From the NCBI RefSeq assembly GCF_019634845.1, contig NZ_JAHCAQ010000023.1, positions 1 through 37,753 on the forward strand: a DNA stretch of 37,753 nt, read 5' to 3'. The notes under the pieces were generated by a model. That model ran no database searches, was not told where the DNA came from, and saw only the letters and a list, made by a program, of their open reading frames with translations. Position numbers and translations under genes: made by a program. The stretch is from Dokdonella sp. (lineage in GTDB: Bacteria > Pseudomonadota > Gammaproteobacteria > Xanthomonadales > Rhodanobacteraceae). Positions 1-8,943 of this stretch are shown here, one piece after another. How positions within the stretch are numbered: the first letter of the stretch is position 1; each line of letters opens with the position of its first letter.

Positions 1-16
1 CACCGGCCCGCAGGGA

Positions 17-151
17 TGCGGGACGAACCCACCAGGGACGTGAGTCGGTCTTCGCAAAGAAGCCAACGATCGAATCAGCGCCCAAGCCAACCGGCGCATG
101 CCACCTCACGACTGCGGAACAAACCCATCAACAACGTGAGTCGGTCCCCGC
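17..151. repeat. Diverged direct repeat pair, about 39 bp each, 96 bp apart
   Basis: Positions 17-55 and 113-151 align without gaps. Both contain tgcgg near the start and the identical core acgtgagtcggtc near the end, with 31 of 39 positions matching. The flanks downstream of each copy look weakly similar too, so the true unit may be the whole 96-bp period. There is no convincing gene in 1-255. The repeat may continue left of the window; its function is unknown. Confidence 0.45.
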
Positions 152-255
152 GACAAACCAACCGAGACTCCCCGGCGCAAGCGCCCGCCAACAAAGCACG
201 AGCGCCGCCGGACACGATGAGCCCCTCGGCACGGCGGGCAATGCCCGCGCGGCCA

Positions 256-1092
256 TCAGCTGCCGAAGTTGTAGACCAGGTTGGTGGTCATGAGCTGGTC
301 GGTCTTCTTGGCGCCGCCCGGTGCGTCGGTGTTGTGACGCAGCTGGTAGCCGACCTTGAGCGCGAGCTTCTTGTTGATGTCGACCTGCAACCCGGCGTCG
401 TTCTGCACGAACGTGTTGCTGCTGCCGGCTTCGACCAACAGGGTGTCGACGAACGAAGTGTTGGCGCTGAAGGCATGCTTGTAGGCGAGCAGGCCACGGC
501 CGATCACCTCGCCTTCCGAGCCGAAGCGGTACACCACCGGTTGGCCGCTCAGCGGATCGGTGCCCAGCTCGTCGTTGCGGCGGAAGCGCTTGTAGCCGGG
601 ACCGGCTTCGACCGACAGCTCGTCGCTCGCGGTCTTGAGCACGGTGTAGCCGTAGCCGACCGACACGGCGGCCTGGTACTCGTAGGGCGAGAAGTCGTCG
701 TTCTCGTAACGTGCCGCGCCCACCACATAGCTGCGCTCGTCGAACTTGTAGCCGATCGCCGCGCCCAGCTCATAGCGATTGGCCGTGGTGTCGTAGCTCT
801 TGAGCGTGTTGATGATGGGCTGGCCATTGGCATCGACGCCCGGCACCTTGGTGCTGACTTCGCCCTTGGCGCGCAGTGCGGTGAGGTAGAAGGTGTCCTT
901 CCAGCGCTCGTCTTCCTTCTTGAAGGCGAGCTTGGCGTTGAGGTTTTCCGACTTGGCATTGCCGCGTGCGGCAGCGAAGCCCAGTTCGCCGGTGCCCGAC
1001 CATTCGCCATTGGCGGCGGTCGCATCGTCGGCGCGGGCGGTCAACGGCAGGGCGAGCAACAGTGCCGCCACCAGCAGTGCAGACTGGTTCAT
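256..1092 (-). CDS. DUF481 family outer-membrane protein (YdiY-like)
   Basis: The product is 278 residues. It starts with a typical Sec signal peptide (MNQSALL, hydrophobic core, then LTARA-DDA) and continues as alternating-hydrophobicity beta strands (for example YELGAAIGYKF, RYENDDFSPYEYQAAVSVGYGY), ending in LVYNFGS. The pattern, the N-terminal WSGTGELGF strand and the length fit DUF481 salt-stress/YdiY-type outer-membrane beta-barrels. Their role is poorly defined. I chose the ATG at 1092 because ggagaa lies about 9 nt upstream and the signal peptide begins there; an in-frame ATG at 1158 would add 22 basic, unlikely residues. It stands alone, 138 bp downstream of the SLC13 transporter gene on the same strand. 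The family call is fairly sure; no substrate can be inferred. Confidence 0.85.
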   Translation of the reverse strand: MNQSALLVAALLLALPLTARADDATAANGEWSGTGELGFAAARGNAKSENLNAKLAFKKEDERWKDTFYLTALRAKGEVSTKVPGVDANGQPIINTLKSYDTTANRYELGAAIGYKFDERSYVVGAARYENDDFSPYEYQAAVSVGYGYTVLKTASDELSVEAGPGYKRFRRNDELGTDPLSGQPVVYRFGSEGEVIGRGLLAYKHAFSANTSFVDTLLVEAGSSNTFVQNDAGLQVDINKKLALKVGYQLRHNTDAPGGAKKTDQLMTTNLVYNFGS

Positions 1093-1230
1093 CTTGTGAT
1101 TCTCCGGTGGGATAGGAATGGCGCGGGCGATCGCTGGTCGCTGGCCGCGGCGCGCCATGGTAGGTGGCCGCGTTGAATTCGCCGTGAATGGCGGGCGCGC
1201 CGGGCGGTGATCAATCGTGACGCGGCGGCC

Positions 1231-2991
1231 CTACTGCAGCGGCCAGAAGCGCGGAATGAGGATCATCGACAGAGCGCAGAACAGCGCGATCAATGGGATG
1301 CCGACCTTCATGAAGTCGGTGAAGCGATAGCCGCCGGCGTAATAGACCATGGTGTTGGTCGGGTAACCGACCGGGGTCGCGAACGAGGTCGCCGCCGCGA
1401 ACGCCACCGCGATCACGAACGGGCGCGGGTCGGCATGGGCGGCATGCGCCACCGACACCGCGATGCCGGCCATCAGCACCACCGAAGGGTTGTGCCCCAT
1501 GAGCTCGGTCAGTAGGGCGGTGAGCAGATACACCATCAACAGCGCCGCCAAGGCGCTGTGCGCGCCAACCAGGCGCATGCCGGCATCGACCAGTGCCTGT
1601 GACAGGCCGCTGTTCTCGATCGCCGTGCCGAGCGGCAGGATCGCCGCCAGCAACACGATGATCTTCCAGTCGATGCCCTTGTAGAGGTCGCGGCGGCCAT
1701 AGCAGCCGGCGGCGGCCATCGCCACCGCACCCGCCAACGCGGCGATCGGAATCGGCAGCCAGCGCAGGCCCGACACCACGATCACGCCGAGCATGATGAG
1801 CGCCGCGGCGAGCGCCCGACGCGGCGTATGGCGCGTGTCCTCGCGCTCGTGCAGCACCACGAAACGGTCATCGGCGCGCAGCCCGGCGGCGTCGCCGCTG
1901 GTCAGCAGCAACAGCACGTCGCCGGCAATGAGGCGCACATCCTTGAGCGCATCGCGCAGTACCTGGCCGCGGCGGCGGATCGCCAGCACGCTGGCATCGT
2001 GCGCGCGCTGCAGGTTGAGCTCGCCGAGCGCGCGGCCTTCGATCGGTGAATCGGGCCGCACCATGACCTCGACCAGCAGGCGCGTCTTGCCGTTGCTCGC
2101 GCCGTAGTGGCTCTCGGGGTTGATCTCGAGCTCGGCACGCATGCGCATGTCCTCGATGCGTTCCCATTCGCCGCGCACCAGCAGCACGTCACCGGCTTCG
2201 ATGTTCTGCTCGCGCGGCGCCCACAGGTGCTGCTCGCCGCGCAGCAGTTCGAGCGGGTACACGCCATACGCCTCACCCAGCCGCGCGCTGGCAATGGTGC
2301 GCCCGACCAGCGGCGAACCCTTCTTGACGCGCAGTTCGGTGACATAGCTGCCCGACTCGCTCGGGTTCGGCAGGTCGGCTTCGCTGCCTTGGGCGAGCAG
2401 CCAGCGTCCGATCAGCATCAGGTAGACGATGCCGACCACGGCCAGGATCGCGCCGAGCTTGGTGAATTCGAATACTCCAAACCCGGTCAGGCCGTATTTG
2501 CGCGCAAGCGAGTCGGCAAGCAGGTTCGACGAGGTACCGAGCAGGGTGCATACCCCGCCCATCTGCGCCGCGAAGGCCATCGGCATCAGCACGCGACTGG
2601 GCGAGGTCCGGGTACGCGCGCACACGCGCAAGGCCAGCGGCAGGAACATCGCCACCAGCGCGATGTTCTTGATGAACGCACCCATCGGCGCGATTGCCAG
2701 CATCAGCGCCAGCGTGAGCAGCCACGGCCGGCGGATGCGCGACAGTTGCCGGATCAGCGGGTTGAGCGCGCCCGAGCGTTCGATGCCGAGGCTCAGCGCG
2801 AACATCGCCGCCACCGTCACGGTGGCTTCGTTGCTGAAGCCGGCCAGGGCCTCGCTCGGCGTCACCAGCTCGAACAGCACCAGTGCGACCAGCACGATCA
2901 GTGCGACGATGTCCACGCGCACCTTCTCGCTCGCGAACATCGCGATCGCGCCCAGCACGATCGCCAGCGTGCCCCAGGCCGCCAGGCTCAT
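1231..2991 (-). CDS. SLC13/DASS-type anion permease with two RCK_C domains
   Basis: The 586-residue inner-membrane protein has N-terminal membrane segments (residues about 5-200), then a soluble middle with two RCK_C/TrkA-C-like domains (about 215-390; the RTIASARLGEAYGV and EGRALGELNLQ stretches are typical), then more membrane segments to the C terminus. The two family signature loops are present: GTSSNLL at 152-158 and TPVGYPTN at 539-546, which in DASS carriers form the Na+/substrate sites. Family members carry sulfate, dicarboxylates or other divalent anions; the RCK_C insert is typical of the sulfate/SAC1-like bacterial branch, but the substrate cannot be read from sequence. The start at 2991 gives a first membrane helix at once; the upstream in-frame ATG at 3102 would add an Arg-rich 37-residue leader. 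No strong Shine-Dalgarno is visible. Confidence 0.88.
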   Translation of the reverse strand: MSLAAWGTLAIVLGAIAMFASEKVRVDIVALIVLVALVLFELVTPSEALAGFSNEATVTVAAMFALSLGIERSGALNPLIRQLSRIRRPWLLTLALMLAIAPMGAFIKNIALVAMFLPLALRVCARTRTSPSRVLMPMAFAAQMGGVCTLLGTSSNLLADSLARKYGLTGFGVFEFTKLGAILAVVGIVYLMLIGRWLLAQGSEADLPNPSESGSYVTELRVKKGSPLVGRTIASARLGEAYGVYPLELLRGEQHLWAPREQNIEAGDVLLVRGEWERIEDMRMRAELEINPESHYGASNGKTRLLVEVMVRPDSPIEGRALGELNLQRAHDASVLAIRRRGQVLRDALKDVRLIAGDVLLLLTSGDAAGLRADDRFVVLHEREDTRHTPRRALAAALIMLGVIVVSGLRWLPIPIAALAGAVAMAAAGCYGRRDLYKGIDWKIIVLLAAILPLGTAIENSGLSQALVDAGMRLVGAHSALAALLMVYLLTALLTELMGHNPSVVLMAGIAVSVAHAAHADPRPFVIAVAFAAATSFATPVGYPTNTMVYYAGGYRFTDFMKVGIPLIALFCALSMILIPRFWPLQ

Positions 2992-3345
2992 CGCTCGACC
3001 CCGGGCGCCGGCAGCGCGCCGCCACGGCCACCGCGCATGCACACGCAGGGCGCAGTCGTTGCAGGATGCGGGCTGGCGGCGGCGAGGCTCATCGCGCCGC
3101 ATGGTAGCCGATGCCGGCGCGCCGCCGCACAGTCCTCATGTGGCGCCGCGGCATATCCTGAGAGCGCACCGACTGTTGCACCGACGCGACGCCGCGCTCG
3201 ATGCGCAAGTGCTTGATCCGTTGACAGGCACGCTGGCCGGTCGCGCTCGCGGCCGTGCTGGCTGGCGCACTCGCCGCGCGCGCGGGAGCGGTTTTCGCCT
3301 ACGCTAGGCACACCCGGACACGCCCTGCCCCAGCCGACGGCCCAC
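2992..3345. other. Divergent intergenic region, 354 bp
   Basis: This region separates the start of the SLC13 permease (minus) from the AI-2E-family gene (plus). A TACGCT -10-like hexamer at 3300-3305 could serve the plus-strand gene, but no matching -35 is visible. I see no RNA gene, palindromic operator or protein-like frame with sensible start and composition. Confidence 0.4.
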
Positions 3346-4362
3346 ATGGCTTCGTATCCCCTGCCGCGTCACACCACGACCGCCTGCATCCTCGCCGCGC
3401 TGGCGCTGCTGGTCACGTTGTACCTGCACCTGCTGCCGGCCTTGCTCGCCGGCCTGTTCGTGTTCGCGATCATCGATTCGCTGGCGCCACGCCTGCAGCG
3501 TTACGTGCCACGCCGCACCAGTGCGCATGGCATCGTCGTATTCGGCCTCAGCGTGATCGTGATCGGCCTGCTGACACTGGCCATCGTCGCGACCGTGGCA
3601 CTGATCCGGCGCGAGATCGGCGACCCGCATGCGTTCCTGGAAAGCCTCAACCCGCTGCTCGACCGCGCCCGCGGCCAACTGCCCGCCTACGTCGTCGACC
3701 ATCTGCCCGACAACATCGACGACATGCGCGATGGCGCGCTGGCCTGGCTGCGCGACCACGCCGGCGCGCTGCAACTGGCCGGCAAGACCGCCGCGCGTGT
3801 GTTCGTGCACCTGCTGATCGGCATGGTGCTCGGCGCGATGATCGCCCTCAGCGCCAGCCGCACGCGCAACGGCCACGCCACGCCGTTCGTCGAGGCGCTG
3901 CTCGCGCGCTGCCGCAACCTCGTGCAGGGCTTCCGCGACATCGTGTTCGCGCAGGTCAAGATCTCGGCCGTCAACACGCTGCTCACGGGCATCTTCCTGC
4001 TCGTGCTGCTGCCGCTGTTCAGCACCCCGGTGCCGTTCGCCAAGACCTTGGTCGTCGTCACCTTCATCGTCGGCCTGCTGCCGGTGGTCGGCAACCTGAT
4101 CTCGAACACGCTGATCTTCGTGGCTGCGCTGTCGGTGTCCTTCGGTGATGCGGTGGCGGCGCTGCTGTTCCTGATCGTGATCCACAAGCTCGAATACTTC
4201 CTCAACGCGCGCATCGTCGGCTCGCAGATCCGCGCGCGGGCCTGGGAGCTGCTGATCGCGATGCTGCTGCTGGAATCGGCCTTTGGCATGGCCGGCCTCA
4301 TCGCCGCCCCGGTCTACTACGCCTTCCTCAAGCGCGAACTGGCCGAGGCGGCGCTGATCTAG
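3346..4362 (+). CDS. AI-2E family (PerM/TqsA-like) membrane transporter
   Basis: The 338-residue protein shows the family pattern: paired N-terminal hydrophobic segments (ILAALALLVTLYLHLLPALL, GIVVFGLSVIVIGLLTLAIV), a soluble stretch rich in amphipathic helix (about 85-150), then four or five C-terminal membrane helices containing FIVGLLPVVGNLISNT and the ending GMAGLIAAPVYYAFLKREL. PF01594 members include the autoinducer-2 exporter TqsA and Na+/H+ antiporters; the name does not establish the substrate. The ATG at 3346 is favoured because the hydrophobic segment follows directly. The preceding sequence lacks a clear ribosome binding site. It is transcribed alone and converges on rep. Confidence 0.87.
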   Translation: MASYPLPRHTTTACILAALALLVTLYLHLLPALLAGLFVFAIIDSLAPRLQRYVPRRTSAHGIVVFGLSVIVIGLLTLAIVATVALIRREIGDPHAFLESLNPLLDRARGQLPAYVVDHLPDNIDDMRDGALAWLRDHAGALQLAGKTAARVFVHLLIGMVLGAMIALSASRTRNGHATPFVEALLARCRNLVQGFRDIVFAQVKISAVNTLLTGIFLLVLLPLFSTPVPFAKTLVVVTFIVGLLPVVGNLISNTLIFVAALSVSFGDAVAALLFLIVIHKLEYFLNARIVGSQIRARAWELLIAMLLLESAFGMAGLIAAPVYYAFLKRELAEAALI

Positions 4363-4511
4363 CCGCCGCCTCGTGCGGCACCGTGCTCGACGCGCGCCGC
4401 CACCGACAGCGGCGCGGCTGGCGCACGGTCGTGGCTGGCAATCGCAGGCGTCACGGATGCATCAGGCGCCAGGCGACATCGCGGGGGCAGCGCGCGCGGC
4501 GCACGATGCAT

Positions 4512-6488
4512 TCACTCGGCCAGCATCGCCGCCAGCCGCGCCAGGTGGGCGCTGGCCATTTCCTGCTTGCGCGCCGCGTCCTGCGCGGGGTCATGGCCAA
4601 CGCGATGCAGATCGTCGGCGGGCAGTTCCTTGAGGAACCGGCTCGGTTCGTTGGCGATGATTTCGCCGAACCGCTTGCGGCGTCTGGCATACGACAGGGT
4701 GAGGAACTCCTTGGCGCGCGTGATGCCGACGTAGAGCAGGCGCCGCTCCTCTTCGAGACGCCCCTCCTCGAGGCTGCCCTCGTGCGGCAGCGTCGTGTCG
4801 TCGACGCCGACGAGGAACACGCAGCGGAACTCGAGCCCCTTGGCGGCGTGCAGCGTCATCAGCCGCACCGCATTGCCCGGATCGTCGCGGTCGCCGTGGG
4901 TCAGCAGTGCGAGCTGCGCGGCAAGATCGCCCGCGCCGTGGCTGGGCATGGCGCGCATCCACTCGACGAGCTCGCGCAGGTTGGCCAGGCGCCGCTCGCG
5001 CAGCGCCGCGTCCTTGACCTGGCCGGCGACATGCTCGGCGTAGCCGATGCGCTGCATGAGTTCGTCGACGAGATCGGCGGCCGGCATGCGCTGCGCGCGC
5101 GCGGCGAACTCGCCGATGAGCTGGCCGAAGCGCACCAGGCTGGCCGCGGCACGCGGCGTGAGCGGAGTCAGCAGCGCGTCGTACTGCAGCGCACGCAGCA
5201 TCGACAGCCCGCGCGTGCCGGCCAGTTCACCGAGCCGCTCGAGCGTGGTGGCGCCGATGTCGCGACGCGGCAGATTGACCACGCGCAGGAAGGCCGCATC
5301 GTCGTCGGGATTGGCGATCAGGCGCAGGTAGGCGAGCAGATCCTTGACTTCGGCGCGATCGAGGAAGGCGGTACCGCCACTGACGTGGTAGGGCACGCCG
5401 ACCAGCCGCAATGCCTTCTCGAACGCGCGCGACTGGTGGTTGCCGCGATAGAGGATCGCAAATTCGCTCCACGCCACCTTGTGCTGCTGGGCGAGGTGCA
5501 CGACGGCAGCGGCCACGCACTCGGCCTCGTGCTCGTCATCGCGGCACTCGGTCACGCGGATCGGCGCGCCTTCGCCCTGCTCGCTCCACAGCCGCTTGTC
5601 GAACAGGTGGCCGTTGTGCGCAATCACCGCGTTGGCGGCGCGCAGGATGCGCCGCGCGCAGCGGTAGTTCTGTTCGAGCTTGACCACGCGCAGGGCCGGA
5701 TAGTCGCGCGCCAGTTCGTTGAGGTTGTCGGGGTTGGCGCCGCGCCAGGCATAGATCGACTGGTCGTCGTCGCCAACCACGGTGAACGCGCCCCGCTCGC
5801 CGGCCAGTGCCTTGATGAGGCGGTACTGGGCGGCATTGGTGTCCTGGTATTCGTCGACCAGCAGGTAGCGCAGGCGCTCGCGCCACGCCGCCCGCACCTC
5901 CTCGTCCGCCTCGAGCAGGCCGAGCGGCAGGCGGATGAGGTCGTCGAAGTCGACCGCATTGAATGCGGCGAGGCGGCGTTGGTACGCGGCGTAGATCGCC
6001 GCCGCCTCGTGCTCGCGCACGCTGCCCGCGCGGGCGGCGGCCTGTTCGGGCGTGAGGCCGTCGTTCTTCGCGCGTGACAGCAGTGACTGCAGCGCAAACA
6101 GCGCGTCGGGCTTGCTGTTGGCCGGCGCGAGCTCCTTGATGAGGCCACGCGTGTCGTCGGCATCGAGCACCGAGAAGCCGCGCCTGAGCTTCGCGCGCTC
6201 GTGTTCGAGCTGCAGGAAGCGCAGGCCCAGCGCGTGGAAAGTGCACACGGTGAGGCCATCGGCCGCGTCGCCACGCAACAGGCGACCGGCACGTTCGCGC
6301 ATCTCGCGCGCCGCCTTGTTGGTGAACGTGATCGCGGCGATCTTGCCCGGCGCAAGGTTGCGCCGCCCGATCAGGTGCGCGATCTTCTCGGTGATCACGC
6401 GCGTCTTGCCCGAACCGGCCCCGGCCAGCACGAGCAGGGGCCCGTCGCAGTAATCGACGGCGGCGCGTTGTTGGGGATTGAGTGACAT
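4512..6488 (-). CDS. rep: ATP-dependent DNA helicase Rep (UvrD/Rep superfamily 1)
   Basis: A 3'-5' superfamily 1 helicase of 658 residues, close to the 673 of E. coli Rep. Visible motifs are Walker A GAGSGKT (23-29), motif Ia AITFTNKAAREM, motif II DEYQDT (212-217), motif III VVGDDDQSIYAWRGA, motif IV EQNYR, motif V VRLMTLHAAKGLEF and motif VI RLLYVGITRAKE. Rep clears proteins from DNA ahead of replication forks through contact with DnaB. Against UvrD, the Rep call rests on length, the MSLNPQQRAAV start and the FLDRAEVKDLLAYLRL stretch. It is downstream of yajQ on the same strand, but a terminator-like hairpin lies between them. Confidence 0.93.
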   Translation of the reverse strand: MSLNPQQRAAVDYCDGPLLVLAGAGSGKTRVITEKIAHLIGRRNLAPGKIAAITFTNKAAREMRERAGRLLRGDAADGLTVCTFHALGLRFLQLEHERAKLRRGFSVLDADDTRGLIKELAPANSKPDALFALQSLLSRAKNDGLTPEQAAARAGSVREHEAAAIYAAYQRRLAAFNAVDFDDLIRLPLGLLEADEEVRAAWRERLRYLLVDEYQDTNAAQYRLIKALAGERGAFTVVGDDDQSIYAWRGANPDNLNELARDYPALRVVKLEQNYRCARRILRAANAVIAHNGHLFDKRLWSEQGEGAPIRVTECRDDEHEAECVAAAVVHLAQQHKVAWSEFAILYRGNHQSRAFEKALRLVGVPYHVSGGTAFLDRAEVKDLLAYLRLIANPDDDAAFLRVVNLPRRDIGATTLERLGELAGTRGLSMLRALQYDALLTPLTPRAAASLVRFGQLIGEFAARAQRMPAADLVDELMQRIGYAEHVAGQVKDAALRERRLANLRELVEWMRAMPSHGAGDLAAQLALLTHGDRDDPGNAVRLMTLHAAKGLEFRCVFLVGVDDTTLPHEGSLEEGRLEEERRLLYVGITRAKEFLTLSYARRRKRFGEIIANEPSRFLKELPADDLHRVGHDPAQDAARKQEMASAHLARLAAMLAE

Positions 6489-6524
6489 GGGAGCGCGATT
6501 GTGCCGCGGCGCGGCGCGGGCGCG

Positions 6525-6556
6525 AAAGGCCCGCGGCGGTCGCCACCGCGGGCTTG
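6525..6556 (-). terminator. Putative intrinsic terminator after yajQ
   Basis: Read on the minus strand, an 8-bp perfect stem (gcccgcgg / ccgcgggc, plus-strand arms 6529-6536 and 6546-6553, loop of 9) is followed by cctttcg. The U-run is short, so termination may be weak. It lies 22 nt downstream of the yajQ stop and just ahead of the rep start. Confidence 0.55.
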
Positions 6557-6577
6557 ACGGCGCCGCTCGAGTCCGCC

Positions 6578-7060
6578 TCAGTCGCGGAAGTTGTCGTACT
6601 GCAGCGGCAAGCCGAACTCTTCCTTGCGCAGTAGCGCAATCGCGGCCTGCAGGTCGTCGCGCTTCTTGCCGGTCACGCGCAGCTTGTCGCCGTTGATCTG
6701 CGCCTCGACCTTGAGTTTGGCGGCCTTGATCGCGGCGACGATCTTCTTGGCGATCGCCTGTTCGATGCCGTGCTTGACCGTGATCTTCTGCCGCGCGCTG
6801 GCGAGGTTGATCTCGGGCTCGGCCACATCGAGGCAGCGCACGTCGATGCCGCGCGCGATGAGCCGTGCGCGCAGGATGTCCTGCATCTGCTTGAGCTGGA
6901 ACTCGCTCGGCGCCGCCGCAGTGATCACGTACTCGTCGAGCGTGAACGAGGCGTCGACGCCCTTGAAGTCGAAGCGGTTGCCGAGTTCGCGGTTGGCCTG
7001 GTCGAGCGCGTTGCCGAGCTCGTGCTTGTCGACCTGCGAGATGACGTCAAACGAGGGCAT
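6578..7060 (-). CDS. yajQ: YajQ family nucleotide-binding protein
   Basis: A 160-residue protein, the family's usual length, starting MPSFDVIS and ending LPLQYDNFRD, both family hallmarks. It contains the characteristic NRFDFKGVD, GIEQAIAKKIV and RVTGKKRDDLQ blocks of the two-ferredoxin-fold architecture. Family members bind nucleic acids and, in Xanthomonas campestris, a YajQ homologue is a cyclic-di-GMP receptor affecting virulence gene expression; whether that holds here is inference. The start codon lies 3 nt after the stop of the upstream DUF2167 gene, so the two are probably co-transcribed and translationally coupled. Confidence 0.93.
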   Translation of the reverse strand: MPSFDVISQVDKHELGNALDQANRELGNRFDFKGVDASFTLDEYVITAAAPSEFQLKQMQDILRARLIARGIDVRCLDVAEPEINLASARQKITVKHGIEQAIAKKIVAAIKAAKLKVEAQINGDKLRVTGKKRDDLQAAIALLRKEEFGLPLQYDNFRD

Positions 7061-7063
7061 GGC

Positions 7064-7969
7064 TCAGGCCTTGCGCCGGAACAATCGCGTGAGCGCGCCG
7101 CCGGCCACGGCCAGGCCCACGAGGATCAGCTTGAAGAACTTGGCGAAAAAGGCCGCCGCCACGGCCAGCAGGCCGAGCTTCTTGGCGGCCACGCCGCCGA
7201 CCAGCGCGGCCAGTCCGTAGGCCGCGGCCTTGTCGGTGGTGGCGTCGTACTGGGCGTAGCGCTTGCCATCGTTGTAGGCGATCGCGGCGAGAAGCTGGTG
7301 GGCGAGCGGCTTCTGCCGCGCGATGTCGGCGCGCGAAGTGATGAGGTTGAGCGAGATGTAGCCCTCGCGCCCCAGCACGTAGGTGTTGTAGTTGACCGTA
7401 TTGTCGGCATCGGCCGGCGCGCCCTTGTCGCGACCCTCGATCGACCACACCAGGCGCTGCGTGGCCGCGTCGTAGGCCGGCGGCTCGATCCAACCGACCA
7501 CCTCGAGCGGCGCCACGCCGACCTTCTCGCGCTCGGCATTGGCCGCCTCGGTGCCTTCCTTGAGGTTGTGCAGCAGCTCGTCGGCGCTCCAGCTCCTGGC
7601 GTCATCGTCGGCGATGTAGCCGGCCGGATCGAAGTCGACCGACACCATCCAGCTCTCGGCCGCCGCGTCCTCGTCGTCGAAGAACGACGCGGGCAGGATC
7701 AGGCCGATGAAGTTGTCGTCGACCGAGTTGCCCATCGCGGCCATGAGCGCGCTCGCCTCGCGGGTGGGCAGGTAGCCATGGCCGGCCGGCAACTGCAGCG
7801 TGGCCTGGTCGCGCAGCGCGATCGTCGCCGGGCCCTGTCGCAGCGCCGCCACCAGCGCGGCGTAGCCGGAATCGTCGTCGTCGGTAGGGTCTTGCGCCCA
7901 CACCGGGGCCCACGCCAGCAGCGCCAACAGGACGACGATGAACACGGACAATCGGTGCTGGCGTGACAT
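7064..7969 (-). CDS. DUF2167 family membrane protein
   Basis: The 301-residue product has an N-terminal signal peptide or anchor (MSRQHRLSVFIVVLLALLAW, then APVWAQ), an acidic DDDDSG stretch, and a globular region containing LPAGHGYLP, the VSVDFDPAGYIADDDA segment and VVGWIEPPAYD, all typical of DUF2167. It ends in a run of small-residue hydrophobic segments (AAYGLAALVGGVAAKKLGLLAVAAAFFAKF, in two or three spans) and a basic tail LFRRKA. Family members are predicted inner-membrane proteins of unknown role. ATG 7969 is chosen over the in-frame ATG at 8212 because of the signal peptide; a ggggaa lies about 12 nt upstream. It faces tdk across a 293-bp divergent region (7970-8262) in which I recognise no defined site. 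Confidence 0.85.
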   Translation of the reverse strand: MSRQHRLSVFIVVLLALLAWAPVWAQDPTDDDDSGYAALVAALRQGPATIALRDQATLQLPAGHGYLPTREASALMAAMGNSVDDNFIGLILPASFFDDEDAAAESWMVSVDFDPAGYIADDDARSWSADELLHNLKEGTEAANAEREKVGVAPLEVVGWIEPPAYDAATQRLVWSIEGRDKGAPADADNTVNYNTYVLGREGYISLNLITSRADIARQKPLAHQLLAAIAYNDGKRYAQYDATTDKAAAYGLAALVGGVAAKKLGLLAVAAAFFAKFFKLILVGLAVAGGALTRLFRRKA

Positions 7970-8262
7970 GGAGCATTCCCCGGAACGGATGAAAGGATCG
8001 CGCGGCCCACCGGCAGGCGGCGGCGCAAGCGCCGATCGCATGCGTGCGCGCAACGTGCAAGGCAAGCTCGGCCGCTCGCGGCGGCCGCCGCGGGCCTTGG
8101 CGCGCAATGCGGCGCCGCGAGTGCCAAGTCTACCGGCATGGGCCGCCGCTGACAGCTTCGGCGCGTGCGCGGCGCACCGCTCGACGACCGGCGGCGGGGT
8201 GCTGTGCGACACTTGCCCGCCCAGGCGTGCCGCAACGCCATCCTGCCCGCACTCCGCCGCCC

Positions 8263-8943
8263 ATGGCCAAGCTGTATTTCTATTATTCGGCGATGAACGC
8301 CGGCAAGACCACGACGCTGCTGCAGAGCGCGTACAACTATCACGAGCGCGGCATGCGCACGCTCATCGTCAAGCCCGCGATCGACACGCGCGCCGAGGAC
8401 TCGCCGCAGGCGCCCGAGGCGGACGAGGCCGTGCCGCTCGGTGTGGTGGCCTCGCGCATCGGCCTGCGCGCGCGGGCGCGTCGCTTCGCTCAGGACGATG
8501 ACCTGTTCGCGATCGTGCGCGCCGATGTCGCCGCCCGCGGCAAGCTCGACTGCGTGCTGGTGGACGAGGCGCAGTTCCTGCGCAAGGCACAGGTGTGGCA
8601 GCTCACCGACGTGGTCGACGCGCTGCAGGTCCCCGTGCTCGCCTACGGCCTGCGCACCGATTTCCGCGGCGAACTGTTCGAAGGCAGCCAGTACCTGCTG
8701 GCCTGGGCCGACAACCTCATCGAGATCAAGACGATCTGCCACACCGGCCGCAAGGCGACCATGGTGGTGCGCGTGGACGAGCATGGCCGCGCGGTGACCG
8801 ACGGGCCGCAGGTTGAAATCGGTGGCAACGAGCGCTACGTGTCGGTGTCACGCCCCGAGTTCAAGAAGATCATGGCGGGCGAAGGCCGCGTCGAGCTGCA
8901 ACAGGCGGTGCTGCCGCTGGACATGCCTGGAGAGACTCGATGA
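8263..8943 (+). CDS. tdk: Thymidine kinase, type II
   Basis: A 226-residue cytosolic enzyme that phosphorylates thymidine to dTMP with ATP in the salvage pathway. It shows the type II hallmarks: [18 protein letters not shown] with the P-loop near the N terminus, LVDEAQFL with the Walker B Asp and catalytic Glu, the [19 protein letters not shown] block, and [15 protein letters not shown], the substrate-binding lasso region. The zinc site looks degraded. E. coli Tdk has CFCG and SVCRKHY at these places, whereas here they read CHTG and SVSRPEF. An insertion relative to E. coli ([17 protein letters not shown]) follows the IDTR segment. The ATG at 8263 begins the family N terminus. The stop overlaps the next start (ATGA). 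Confidence 0.93.
   Translation: MAKLYFYYSAMNAGKTTTLLQSAYNYHERGMRTLIVKPAIDTRAEDSPQAPEADEAVPLGVVASRIGLRARARRFAQDDDLFAIVRADVAARGKLDCVLVDEAQFLRKAQVWQLTDVVDALQVPVLAYGLRTDFRGELFEGSQYLLAWADNLIEIKTICHTGRKATMVVRVDEHGRAVTDGPQVEIGGNERYVSVSRPEFKKIMAGEGRVELQQAVLPLDMPGETR

Noticed and set aside
4363-4511. Bidirectional terminator between the AI-2E-family gene and rep
   Set aside because: Only a short gccgc/gcggc stem without a T-run is visible.
4383-6077. Long plus-strand frame opposite rep
   Set aside because: Composition is shadow-like and rep carries all helicase motifs.
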